From positions 8,144,001-8,208,000 of the forward strand of contig NC_134677.1 of the NCBI RefSeq assembly GCF_024713945.1: a stretch of 64,000 bases of DNA. Reading direction: 5' to 3'. The notes beneath the pieces are model-generated. The model was given only the letters and a program-made list of their open reading frames with translations, was not told the origin of the DNA and made no database searches. The position numbers and the translations under genes are program-made. Below, one piece after another: positions 33,944 through 46,582 of this stretch. Position 1 is the stretch's first letter. Each line of letters begins with the position of its first letter. The stretch is from Dermatophagoides farinae (lineage: Eukaryota; Arthropoda; Arachnida; Sarcoptiformes; Pyroglyphidae).

Positions 33944-34418
33944 GACCAGGTATTTATTCATTACGAATTTTTTTTTCTTTAAATGCATATCGATGACACG
34001 AGGATTGAGTATTTTTTTCTCTTTTCTACTTTAATTTTTTTTCGTGTTTGATTAAAGTGAACAGTGAAAAACAAAAATTGTCATCGGAATGTGTCATTAC
34101 AACTTCTGTTATTATTGAAACTATGTATTACACGTAGTACACACACACACACACACACATTGACAAGTGTCGGCCCTGTTCAATCAGTGAATGACCACAA
34201 TATTCAACACGCCAAGCACGAAAAAAAAGGTCATTGGTCATTGGAGAAATTAAAAAAAAATTGTTAAATGTCCAGATCTAATTACCATTTTTTCTAGTAT
34301 TTTTTGCTATTCACTAATTTCTCTCTCTCTCTCTCTTTTGAAATAAGAATTAGTCACTGGATATTAATCAAAATCACACAAATTAATCATGCCATGTTTG
34401 TAAAAAAAATCACCGTAT

Positions 34419-34419
<1 letters not shown>

Positions 34420-34454
<35 letters not shown>
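34420..34454. repeat. A35 homopolymer
   Basis: The longest adenine run I see in the window, about 35 bases. No retroposed sequence was recognised upstream of it. Confidence 0.9.
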
Positions 34455-34459
<5 letters not shown>

Positions 34460-36809
34460 GTTTCACGTCTAAATTTTGTTGTACATTTGGATTAAAGCAA
34501 TAAAAAAAAATTGTATTCTTGCTATGGTGTAGCAGTGTGCACACACACACACACACTAGAAATTGACAAAAATCCATAAATCTCGACACTATATCTAAAC
34601 AATTTTCTAAACCGCTAGGATTACAACCACCGATGACATATCACACACACACACACATCCATATAGAACATCAGATTTGATGATGATTATCATCATCATT
34701 ATTTTGAAATCTTTTAAAATGTGAAAATGTTTATTGTTTTATTCAAAATTCATAAAACACACACACACACACGAACACACACACTCACTTTGTCAATTGT
34801 ATAATATGATGTCATTCATTTGTTTTTTGTTCATTGTTTTTTTTTTACTGGAAAGACAAAAAAAACAACAACAAATGTTTCACCGTATAACCATGTGTAT
34901 ATGATATAAATATAGACATAACCAACACACATAGAGAGTTTGTGTATAATGATGATTATAATAGATATCAAATACAAACAAAAAAAAACAAAAAGTTGTT
35001 GTTTGATCATAATCTGCATGTTTGAATTGAAATCTTCTTTCTATCGCTTGTTATTTTTTTTTCTGGTTATCTCTCATAGATCTTGTTGTTGCTGTTGTTG
35101 TTATTGCATCAACAAAACAAAACAAAAAAAAATCAATGTTGAATCTACAACAACAATAACAACGCCAAAGCCAAACATGGTATTGCAGAAAAGTGAGAGA
35201 GAGAGAGAGAGAAAGATTTTTATTTAAGCCAAAATATCTCAATCTTTTTGATTGTTTTTTTTTCTGTTTGTTTGTTTATAAAACAAATAAAATAGATATT
35301 TTGATGATAATGATGATGATGATAATAATACAGAAAAAAAAACAAACAAAATTCATATATCTATCTTTTGTTCATCAACAACAATATAACAACGACCATT
35401 GTAAGATTATCCCAAATCCATCATCAAACAATCAATCAACAAGTGTTATGATTAATGATGATAATATGTTTCAATCAGCTTTTTTTGTTATTTGTTTGGT
35501 TGATGATTATATCATCAACACAAATGAAACTTTGACATATTGCACCATATATAAACACATGCACGTAAATCATATGATGAGTAACAAAAAAAAAAAACAA
35601 ATTCTGGGCAATCATTTTCATTGAAACAAAAAAAAAAAGGAAAACGGGATAAAAAAAAATTTGAAAAATGAAAAAATTTCAATGGAACGAAAAAAATTCC
35701 AAGCATTTTTTTGTTACAATCAATTAATCTGGACACCTGCGTATGTGTGTGCGGTACGATTTGTTCGTTTGTTTCATCTCTACATGCTGCAGGCTGGGAT
35801 TTTCTCATTTTATTATCTTGGAATCTTTTCAATACTTGAATAAATATGACTATGGATTATTTATTTAATGATTTCAACTAAACTAAACTAAAAAAAAAAG
35901 AAAATCCTGAAAATCTACATAAAAATAATGTCGATGTTGATAGAAGAAAAAAGATGTTCAAAATTCTCTAAAATTGATGATAACTTTTCTAAATACAAAT
36001 GTCGTTGACAAACAAACAAACAAACATACACACACAAAAAAAATTTTTTTACTTTACAAATTTTATGTACAGATTTTCTGTTCAAATACCCCCCCCACCA
36101 CCACCACCACACCAAATAGATAAATATTCATAAAAGGATTTATTCTTTGATTCCCCAATGTTTTCACCCCCCGGTCCTCAGCTAGCAGCCACCACCACCA
36201 CCACCATTATCATTTAAAAGTCATAAAATAAAATCGAATGATAAATAGATGGATGGATGTTGTGAACAAAAAAAAAAAAAAAATGGGGGTGGATGGGTGT
36301 GAAACATGCAATAACAACAACAATGACAAGTAAAAATCTCCAAAATAAACAAAACAAAAAAAAAATGAATGCAATACACACGTGCAAAGAAAAAAAAACC
36401 AAACAAACATACAAACACACACACACAGGTGAGTGGATATCATTTGAACATAACATAACCTTTGCCATCTATCTATCCATATATACTAAAATATTTATGT
36501 TAATCAAATATCAAATATCAACATTTATTTGTATATTTTGCTCTGATTTTCTTTCGTTTGTTTGCTCAATATTTTTTTTTCTCTCTCTCTCTCTCTCTCT
36601 TATTCAATATCCAGAAATGAAAATTTAACACGTTAAATGTTGATGGCCAATGATGATGATGATGATGATATTGACATGTGAACCGTCTAAATTTACCTGT
36701 AGATGATGATGATGATCATCATCATCAAACTGGCTTCTACTATGGCATTTTATATTCATTTATTTTTCCTGATGATGGTAGATGTTGAATGATGTACAAT
36801 GTGTAAAAA

Positions 36810-36853
36810 AGATTTTCGTTTTTTTTTCATCTATATAAAAAAAACGAAAATCT
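36810..36853. repeat. Perfect hairpin, 17-bp stem
   Basis: AGATTTTCG followed by T8 (36810-36826) is the exact reverse complement of A8 followed by CGAAAATCT (36837-36853), with a 10-base loop. Confidence 0.7.
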
Positions 36854-36885
36854 GAACCATCTTTTTTTTTGCTTGATTTACTCAC

Positions 36886-36919
<34 letters not shown>

Positions 36920-37456
36920 TCGTATATTTGTGGATATGATTATTCGTGTCTCATCTCATCAACATCAACATCAATAATAGTAAAGCAGCAACAGAGAGAA
37001 AAAGAAAAAATACCAAGTTCACCTTTCACCTTGGTCCTTGATTGGTTGATAGAGAGAGAAAAAAAAATTTTTTCTTCTTCTTCTTCTTCTCTGCTAGCTG
37101 TTGATTCATCACGACAACCACCAAAACTTAACCAACAAAACAAACTGAATCAACCAAAAAAAAAAAAAAACTTTGGCATTCATTGAATTTACTATACTCT
37201 ACTATACTATGGTCATCGTCATCGTACACACTGCGAGTGTATGTGTGTGTGTGTGTGTTTGGTGATGAACCAAAGCTTTCAGAAAAAAAAGCAACTAAGC
37301 TAAGAAAAATATAAAAAAAACGATCGAAAACTCTGGGACTTTCAAATAAAACGAACGAAAAAGACCGGAGAAAACAGAAGAAACAAAAAAAAAAAAAAAA
37401 AAAACTGGAAAACCGAAACGACCCGACGCGCCAAGACAACATACATTGAAGAGATG

Positions 37457-39958
37457 GTAAGAAAAAAGACAGAAAGCTTCGTGAGTTTCAAGTCTTTTTT
37501 ATTATTATTTTTCTTGCCATTCATTTTTGCGCATACAACAACATATAAATGAAGAAAAACGTACGAAGACCACGACGACGACGACGATGAAGACTACGAT
37601 GATGATAACTTTTTCGTTCAGAAAAAAAAATATCGATATTCATCGTATGTGTGTGTGTGTGTGTGTGTTTCTTAAAATATTTTCTCAGTTTGTTTGTAGC
37701 TTCCATACGGTGTGCACACACACACCGTCAACATAAACATTCAAAATTTACAACCACAACCAAACAGCATCAAGTTGACAATTTTTTTTTTTAAACCTGT
37801 GCGTTTGTGTTTTGTGTGTATATAATCTATGAATGAACGTTGAACGTTTTGATTTTTGAATTAAAAAAAAAAATTTTTTTTTTCATATTCATCCATCTAT
37901 ATACATCAAATTCGTTCATCGACCATAACAACAACTTGTTGATGTGTGTGTGTGTGTTTTTTTTCTGTTGTGGTGGTGGTGGTGGTATTTCGTGACTTGG
38001 AAAAAAAATGTTTGTTTGTTTTTTTTATTGATTTAATTCAATTTCATTTCATTTTTTTTTTTGATTTGGTTTTTCTAACCAAATAAATTTGATATTTAAA
38101 TGATATAATCATCATCATCATCATCGTATTTTCTTTCATTCTTCCTTGTTTTCTATTGATCAATAAACGAATTGAAAAAGAAAATATTTTCATTTCATTT
38201 CTTTTTTCTTTCTTTTTTTGCCAAAAACCGATCAATCAATCGTTTCTGGTTTCATAAATCATATATAAACACACACACACATTCTTCAATATTTATTTTT
38301 CCATCTATTACAAATCAAATCATAATTTACAAAAATCATATGTCAATCAATCAAATCAAATTTTGAACAAAAAAAAAAAAAAAAAATCTTCATATACTAC
38401 ACACCACCAGCAACACATCAACAACAACAAAATTGAGACTAAACATACACACACACACTTGTTGTTGTTGTTGTTGATATTCATGATAATCATCTTGAAA
38501 AAATGTTATTGATCATGATCAACAAATCAAAACCACAACAATATTATTATTATTATGGTAATCATCAACCAATAATAATAATATTTATTATTATCCAATA
38601 AAGAGAGACAGATAAATGAATAAAGAAAACAAAACAAAAAAAATCTAAATATAAAGCCAAAATAAAACCTTATTAACCAACTTGAAACCATATCATCATC
38701 ATCATCATCATATAACAAATATAAACAAACGAAACGAAACGAAACAAAACAAAACATTATCACATTAATGGATGGAGTATGTTGTGTGTATATTAACATT
38801 CTGCAAATCCAATTTCTGTTTTCAACATTCTAGTTTGTTTGTTTGTTTGTTTGTTTGTGATTCCCACATATATTATCATTACATTACTCGAGCGATAATC
38901 GAAATCACAACTGTGTGTGTATGTAAATATATCTTCTTTTTTTTTCATTTCATTTTTTTTTCTCGTAAAATTGATGATTCATAGGATTTAATGAGAGAAT
39001 AAGAGACTGAATATGATGGTGACACTAATGTTCAACACATTCTCTGTTCATTTAGTTAGATTTTTTTGTTTTGTTTTTGTTTTATCGAATATTCTTGTTC
39101 TACATTTTTTTTGTTGTGGGAAAAAATATATTTATAAAGAATTCATTTCTCTGTTCATCGTTGTTGTTGCTGTAGTTGTTGTTGTTGATGATGATGGTGC
39201 CAAGTTGAATTTCGTCGTCTGTTTTTTTTTTCTATTTTTCATCTTTTGATTGGTTTCATTTGCATATGTATTGAAATTGTGTCTGTCTGTGTGTGTGTGT
39301 GTTGTTTGTTTGAATAAAAAAAAAATATATTTCTCATTCATACATTCATTCAGCCTAAAAATATAAATTCTACCAGCAACCACTTTGAGTACTTAATAAT
39401 AATAATAATAATAATAAAAATGTAAGTAAAGTAGAGAAGAGAAAAAAAATGGGCACCAAAAGAAACCTCATTTTTATTTGCCACATTTTTCCATATAATA
39501 TAACCCGACGATGATGATGATGATGACGATCATTGACTTGTTGCAGTTGTGTATAATGATGATGATGATGATGAACCAAAGTTTTTTCAGCCGTTTAATT
39601 AGATAATTTTTACTTGATTTTTTTTTACAAAATTTTCAATGTAAGTCAATTGAATTTTCATTTTTTTTTCGTACATTAAATTCTTTATACAAAATATTTC
39701 AAATATTCAACAACGACGACGACAACAACAACAACAACAGGTGACGATGAAAAAAAAAACGAAATTTTCACATTCTATGTGGTCATCCAACAAGTTTTTT
39801 TTTCTTTCTTTTTTCATTTCGTAAAAATAAATAAATTTTATCCCGGTTTCATCATTTGATTGGTTATGTCAACATTTAGTTTGATCATAAAATGATGAGA
39901 AGCCGGATGTTTTATGTGTTGGTCCATAGTTTGATGATGATGATGTTGTTGTTGGTGA

Positions 39959-39989
<31 letters not shown>

Positions 39990-42198
39990 TCATTGATGTG
40001 ATTCATTTTATTACAATTTTTTTTTCTTCTTCACTTGGACATTGACGATGGTATCTTGTTTTTTTCCTCTTTTTCTCATTTATACGAAAATGATGCTCGA
40101 CGGATTATCATCATCATCAACGTCATGGAGAGAGAGAGAAAAAAAAAGCTGATTTTCCCTCTCTCACTCACTCATTCACTAGCATCGTTTCGTTTCGCTT
40201 CTTAACCTGATATTTTATCACTTCTTCATTTTTTTTTCTTTCATTCGTTTGTCCATCTTTTTTTTTCTTTTTATTTGCAGTTATCTTTTCCAGGGAAAAT
40301 ATATTATATAACACACACACACACACAAATGGCGACGACATTCATGGCTATAGCAAAGGTCAATGTCAATGTGTATGTAATTCTTACCATTTGTGTAAAT
40401 GAATAAATGTTCAATGAATGAATGAATGAATGAATGACTAAAAATGATCATGATATTTACCTGTTAAACTAAATATATTCTTGGACCTAAAACAGATGAT
40501 TTTTCGGCCATTTCCGCGATTTCAAAAATAACCGATTTATCACCTTTTTTTCGGTTCGGATTCAAACATTTTGTATACAAATAGCTGTAATGTACTTAGC
40601 TATTTCAATGTTTGTGTTTTTTTTTTTTTTTTTTTGGTGATGGTTCTTCAAGGATTAGATATTTTCATTTCGTTTTTTTTTTGTTTCTCTTGCTTTTTGA
40701 TGTATTTGTGTTTTTTTTTATTGGTTATATATAAACAAAAATACATGATGATGGTGGTGGTGGTGTCATTGGCATTTGGTATATTGATTGCGCAAAACAA
40801 ATAAAAAAAAGTGGCCATATTTCTCTTTCTCTCACCCATTGATTTTTTTTTGTTTGTTTGTTTGGTTAATTCCAATTTGATTAAAAGATTCTTGTCTTTT
40901 TTTTCTTCTCGTTCATACTAGAATTTCATATTTGCATAATTATGCATAATTAATTACACTGATGATGATGATGATGATGATGATAATGATCGATTGAAAT
41001 TGATTATTAACAATAATTATGTGGAGATTTTTTTTTCTGTCTCGAAAATGTGTGAATCCACAAACATAATTATCATTATCACACATAGAATCCAAAAAAT
41101 AGATCCAATCATTTTTTTTCTACTCTGCATAATAATGATTGATTATGGATAATTTTTTTTCCCATTTTGTAATTTCAACAACAACAATAATTTTGTATAT
41201 AATATAATATTACATATCACATCAACGACAATTTATTATTATTATAAAATCAGATTGATTCATATCGATTGCACATTATCAATCGATTGATTGATCATGA
41301 AAAAACGTCATTCAAAAATCAAAATGTATAAACACATCCTTGTTTTTGTTTTTGTATTTTTTTTTGCAGCAAAAAAAAAAAAAAAAAATTTTTCATCCAA
41401 ATCAATCTAATAATTCATTAGTATCGAATGATTAGAATGAATATCAAAATTCACTGTGATCTGTCATCATAGAACGAAAATTGTTTTGTCTATATAGTAG
41501 CTGATTTATTATTATTATCATCATATATGAAAAAAGCCAAATAAATCGTTTCACATATATGTAATTGGCAAAAATAATTAATTTGTCATTTTCTCTCCAT
41601 CGCTCTATGTCTATGTGTGTGTGTGTGTGTGTATTGGATTTCCTTTTTCACATCCACCATGTGTGTGTGTGTGTGTGTATGTATCGAGCGCAAAAAAAAA
41701 AAAACATTTACATTGGAAATGATTTGAAAAAAATAAATTTTTTTGCCGTTTCTCTCTCTCTCTCTCTGGTTGTATATGGATTTAATGGAAATGATGTATG
41801 TGTGTGTGTGTGTGTGCGTGTATCTACCGGACGATCGATATGTGTGTGTGTGCGTTTGTATGTGAAATATTCATAATAAAACTGGACAAAATAACGACAT
41901 AATAATTCCAATGTCAAATAATCATTTGTTATTATAAAAAATATGAACAAATTTACAATTTATAATAATATATACACATAATACAACAAACATTCTACTA
42001 TTAGTCAATTTAGTTAGTTAGTTTGACGTATTATTGAATTTTTTTGTTGTTGTTGTTGTTTTTTTTTTCATTTTCATTTGTATATTTTGCCTGATTCGAT
42101 AAAATGACGGATATGACATGAGAATAACAGACAATTTTTTTTTATTTATAAATGTAAATTTTCAATAATTTTTTTACATTTTTTTTTGATACTTCTAG
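37457..42198 (+). other. Possible 5'-UTR intron of the ataxin-1 gene
   Basis: At 37456 the sequence GAGATG is followed by GTAAGA, a good donor, within a locally GC-richer stretch (ACCCGACGCGCC nearby). At 42198 TTTTTTTGATACTTCTAG is a good acceptor 305 bases upstream of the ataxin-1 start codon. Pairing the two is inference. Confidence 0.2.
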
Positions 42199-42503
42199 GG
42201 ACAAATACGAGAAAAAATGATGATGTGCAACAATAACAAAAAACAACAACAACAACAACGAAAAAGAAAACAATAAAAAAATGAATCGAAAAATGAATAT
42301 CGACGAAAGAAAATGACAATTTTTTTAATTTAAACGGAAAAAAATCAATGGCTGCAAGAATTTACTTGGAATAAAAATCGATTTGTAACTAAATTAATCG
42401 AATCTTCATCATCAGCAAATTTATTGATAATCGATCCTCATACTATTATTCATCTTATTATTTTTTTTTTTTTCTTCTTCATCTTGAAAATACCATTTGA
42501 GCA

Positions 42504-45500
42504 ATGAGCACCAATATATTTAATGTGCCAATGGCCAACACTGCTATTGCAACATTAACACCAAATAGCCTTAATCACCATCATCATGTTCATCATCGAC
42601 AACATTCATCAATATCGATGATGGATTCAAATCATCATCATCATCATCATCATAATCATCCATCATCAATATTGTTTTCATCCACAGCAGCAACAACAAC
42701 AACGAATACACCATTCAATAGTGGATCAACACCATTAATAAATTCACCAACTACTGCATTTCCTTTTCCACCGCCACAATCACCTGGTTATCTTTCCAGT
42801 TCATCATCATCATCGTCATCGTCGTCGTCATCATCATCAGCATCGAGTACATCATCCACAATGAATCCACATCATCATCCTCATCATCATCATCATCATT
42901 TACAACAACAATTGGCGTGGATGGCCAACAACAACACACCAAATTCTATACAAGCTGCATTAGCATTACAACAAATACAACATCAGCAACAACATGCAAA
43001 TATAAATGGCAAAATAACAAGCGATAATAATAATAATGAATTGATCCAAACAACAACAACAACAACAACAAAAGATCATTTAGATAGTCATTCGATGAAA
43101 TTGAAAACCAAGGCAACACTAGCAACACCAGCAACAACAACAACAGTGGCAACGGAACTGACATCAGCATTCCGATCAATGACAACGGCAACACAAGATT
43201 CTTCAATTAAAGAGAAATTCACTTTTCCTTCAATCGATTCTCCTGGGAAACAACCACAACCATCAGGCGTCAATTGTTCACCCGGTGGTAATAATAAAAT
43301 ACAAAAATGTACCAATAATGGTACAATAACGCAATCGAATCCAGGTATGTTTTTTTTTTGTTTTTTCAATGTCATCCAGGAAATCAATAATAATTATTTT
43401 GAATTTTCTCCGGTTTCACAGATCTTACATGGACAAATTCTTCTTCTTCATCATCATCATCACCATCTGCTGCATTTGTATTGCCCATAAGTAATTCTTC
43501 AAGTCCAGGAATAACAACAACAACAGGTCATTTAAGGCCAAATCCAACATCACCATCAGCATTTACTTATCCACATTATCTGATGCCACCAATTTATTCT
43601 TATTACCAACAAGCGGCAGCAGCAGCAGCATCACAAACAAATCAACAGCCAGCAGCATCGCCTATTTCACCATTTATTGTGCCAAATCAACTTCAACCAC
43701 CACCCCCACCACCATCATTACATCATCATCCATTAATATCACCAACCATATCAAATAATTCATCAATATTTTTTCATGATCATCATTTGCATCGACAACA
43801 ACAACAGATAAAGTCAAATCGCGATACAAATATAGAATCACCATCAAGAATCAATAGTCCAACAACAATAATAAAAGAGAATCAGACAAAAATTAAGGCA
43901 AATAATAATCAAATTATTGATCTCACAGCAAATCGTAAATGTGATATAACAACAACAACAACAACAAAAACGAATCCACCACCAACTGACATTGATAAAA
44001 CCACAAACAATAATCCTAATGATTCCACAATGAATAATGGACAACAACAACAACAACAACAACAAAGTCTGAAGAGAAAAAATCCAGATGGATCGGATAA
44101 ATCTAAACATAAGCAGCAACAACAATCGATAATTGATAATAATAATCAATTAAGCAATAATTTTTCATCATCATCACGTAAACATCGAGTATTGATAAAG
44201 CCACCAAATATTAATATTAAAAACGCCGATAATAATGTATCATTATATCAACAACAAACTAATCGTCATTTATTATTACAACCACCACCCGCACCACCAC
44301 CACCACCACCACCATTATCATCATCACCATATGTAACTGCCATTAATTCAAAGTATTTAGATCATCATCATCATATGCCACCATTATCTGCACCACCGAT
44401 AATTCCGCATCAATCATCATCATCATCATCATCACATAATCAACATCTTGTTGGCAATAATAAATGTTTTGAATTTCCAATCGATATGAATAGCAGTAGT
44501 AATACTAGTAGCAATGGAAATAGTAGTAGTAATATAAAATCAAATAAACTTTGCGCTAAATCATCAAAATCATCAACAATAAGCAGCAGCAATAATAATT
44601 CATTATTATTAAAAGATGTTGAAAAAAAATCCAATCATTCATCATCATCATCATCATCGAAACAAGATAATCATTTGATGAAAAAATCAACAACAAAAAA
44701 TTTATTTCCCGAATATTTTCGTAAAGGATCCACCATACGTTTAGGTGATGGTAATCTTAAAAAAATTGAAGAATTAGTTACCAGAGATTTTATCGACAGT
44801 GCAACATGTAATGAAAAATTTTCTATTGAATTAGCTGAAATTGTTGGTATAAGGGAAAAATCATCATCATCATCATCATCATCATCGTCATCGCAATCAT
44901 CAAATAAAAAATGTAATGGACAACAAATTCGTATAAATTTTCTGATAGGACAATCCCGTACAAAAGTTTCGTTTGATTCACCCATTGATCATCCATATTT
45001 TGTATATCAAGAAGGGTGGAGTTCATGTTCACCAACGCATACACAGAAACGTTATGGATTAAATTGTCGTCGATTAATTGTTGGTGATATAGTTGTTACA
45101 TTGACTAGCAAACAAACAAAAACAACAACAACAACATCAGGTAATTCAATTGTACAGGATGATAGTGGTGGTAGTAAATCATCATCAATCGTTTCAAGTT
45201 ATAGTTCATCAACATCATCATCATTGACAAATATTTGTTCTTCAACACCAAAATCGTATACGGCAAAAATAACAACAAACAGTAGCTTGATGACAAAAAA
45301 TGATGGACATTGTCCATTACCACCACCACCACCACCTGCACATTTATCCAATTTAAAAAATCATCATCAAATGAATGCAAACAGCAACAGCAGCAACAAC
45401 AACAACAACAATTCTTTAAGCGCATTGAACTTAGAGAATAGTAGACGAAAAAATTCTTTCAACAACAATGATGACAACGACAATAATGATGATAAAATAA

Positions 45501-45640
45501 ATAGTGAAAAAAATCGGGATAAAAAACCAACACCATTGATAAACGTTGATGATGATGTTGAAATTGATGTTGAAAATATTGATGATGATGACGATGATGG
45601 TAAAGCCGATTCCGAGGACGATGAAAACAAAAAACCATGA
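42504..45640 (+). CDS. ATXN1: Ataxin-1 homologue with AXH domain
   Basis: Nuclear RNA/protein-binding transcriptional co-repressor (with Capicua in animals). Exons 42504-43344 and 43422-45640 joined by a 77-base GT-AG intron give 1019 residues. The AXH domain spans about residues 705-846: FPEYFRKGSTIRLGDGNLKK, then LVTRDFIDSA, then INFLIGQSRTKVSFD, HPYFVYQEGWSSCSP and LNCRRLIVGDIVVTL, each with a clear counterpart in human ataxin-1 (YFMKGSIIQLANGELKKVED, FVFGQGWSSCCPE, LSVGDVCISLTL). An 11-Ser run interrupts the AXH domain near its middle. The N-terminal two thirds is His/Ser/Thr/Pro/Gln-rich; it includes a nine-residue Gln run (about 44041-44067). The tail is Asp/Glu-rich and has SRRKNSF, a possible basic phosphosite. 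The start is the first ATG of the long frame. AATAAA lies at 45958. HBP1 also has AXH but would carry an HMG box, not seen here. Confidence 0.9.
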
Positions 45641-46582
45641 AAATCAATGAATGAAAAAAAACCAGTGCCAATCAAATAACGAGAGAGAAAGAGAGATAGT
45701 TTGATCTCAAAATAAAAAAAAAAAAAACAAAAACAAAAACCAAAAAAAAAATTACTCAACATTGAAAACAATCACACACACACACAGAAACACATTTCTA
45801 CTTAATAATTTTAACATTTCTCATTTTAGTTAAATATAAAACGTGTGCCTTTTTAATTCGACCATCAGAAAGCAAAACTGGGAAAAAAAATTCATGTAAA
45901 ATTGTAAATTATTTTCTTGTTTTTCGTTCACCAAACTAAAAAAAAATCGATATTTTCAATAAATCAATTATTATTTAATCAAATTTGAATTTTGGTATAT
46001 CTGGAGTTTGTTTGTTTGTTTTTTTTTTTCGTAATAATAGTCGGCCAACGGGGCGGTAGGAAATTTTCTTAATTTATTTGCTTCTTCTTGATTAGTTTTG
46101 TAAATATTTTGACATTTTTTTTTGTCAATAATCTAATTGTGTTTTTTTTTGCGAACGAGCGCGCATATGTCAATGTCAATGATGATGATGATGATCATGA
46201 AATGGAAATATAGAGGCTAGGGACATTGAAAGAATAAAATATTTTTCAAGGTAATAACAATAATAGTGTTCAATGTAATTGTGTATATGATGATCACCAT
46301 GGTGATGTGGTGGCCATCACCATCATCATCATCATGATCATAACAAATAACCGTGTGTGTATAGTACACACACAGACACACAAACATACACAAAACAAAA
46401 ACGAAAATCGACAAACACACACGCACACACACACATACTTGCAAAAAACAATACAATTGATCGACGAAATTCTCATCAAACGAATATACAAGAAAAAAAA
46501 TTATCAATCACATTATTCAACCAAGTACAGATCATCAAATATTTTGTTTTTATTAGCAAAAAAAAAAAAAAAAAAAATAAAA
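45641..46582. other. Ataxin-1 3' UTR and CIBAR upstream region
   Basis: Ataxin-1 3' UTR with AATAAA at 45958-45963, then AT-rich DNA with a GCGCGC word at 46158, short CA tracts and a poly-A run directly before the CIBAR start codon. No further gene was seen. Confidence 0.6.

Larger units (their letters stand above)
23468..42503. other. 19-kb gene-poor region
   Basis: I found no frame here that resembles a known protein; the longest frames are translations of microsatellites or A/T runs. It contains (CA)n, GAT/ATC arrays, long poly-A tracts, a (ACACC)5 array, several small perfect hairpins (28135, 33454, 36810), a 14-bp palindrome at 27866 and scattered AGGTCA-type words. It could be the 5' regulatory region or a large 5'-UTR intron of the ataxin-1 gene that follows. 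Confidence 0.55.

Noticed and set aside
34420-34454. A35 tract as the tail of a retroposed gene or SINE
   Set aside because: No body with SINE, tRNA or coding similarity and no flanking target duplication could be seen upstream.
42751-45771. Antisense frames rich in Leu, Val and Asp
   Set aside because: They are mirror translations of CAT/TCA/CAA-rich ataxin-1 exons.
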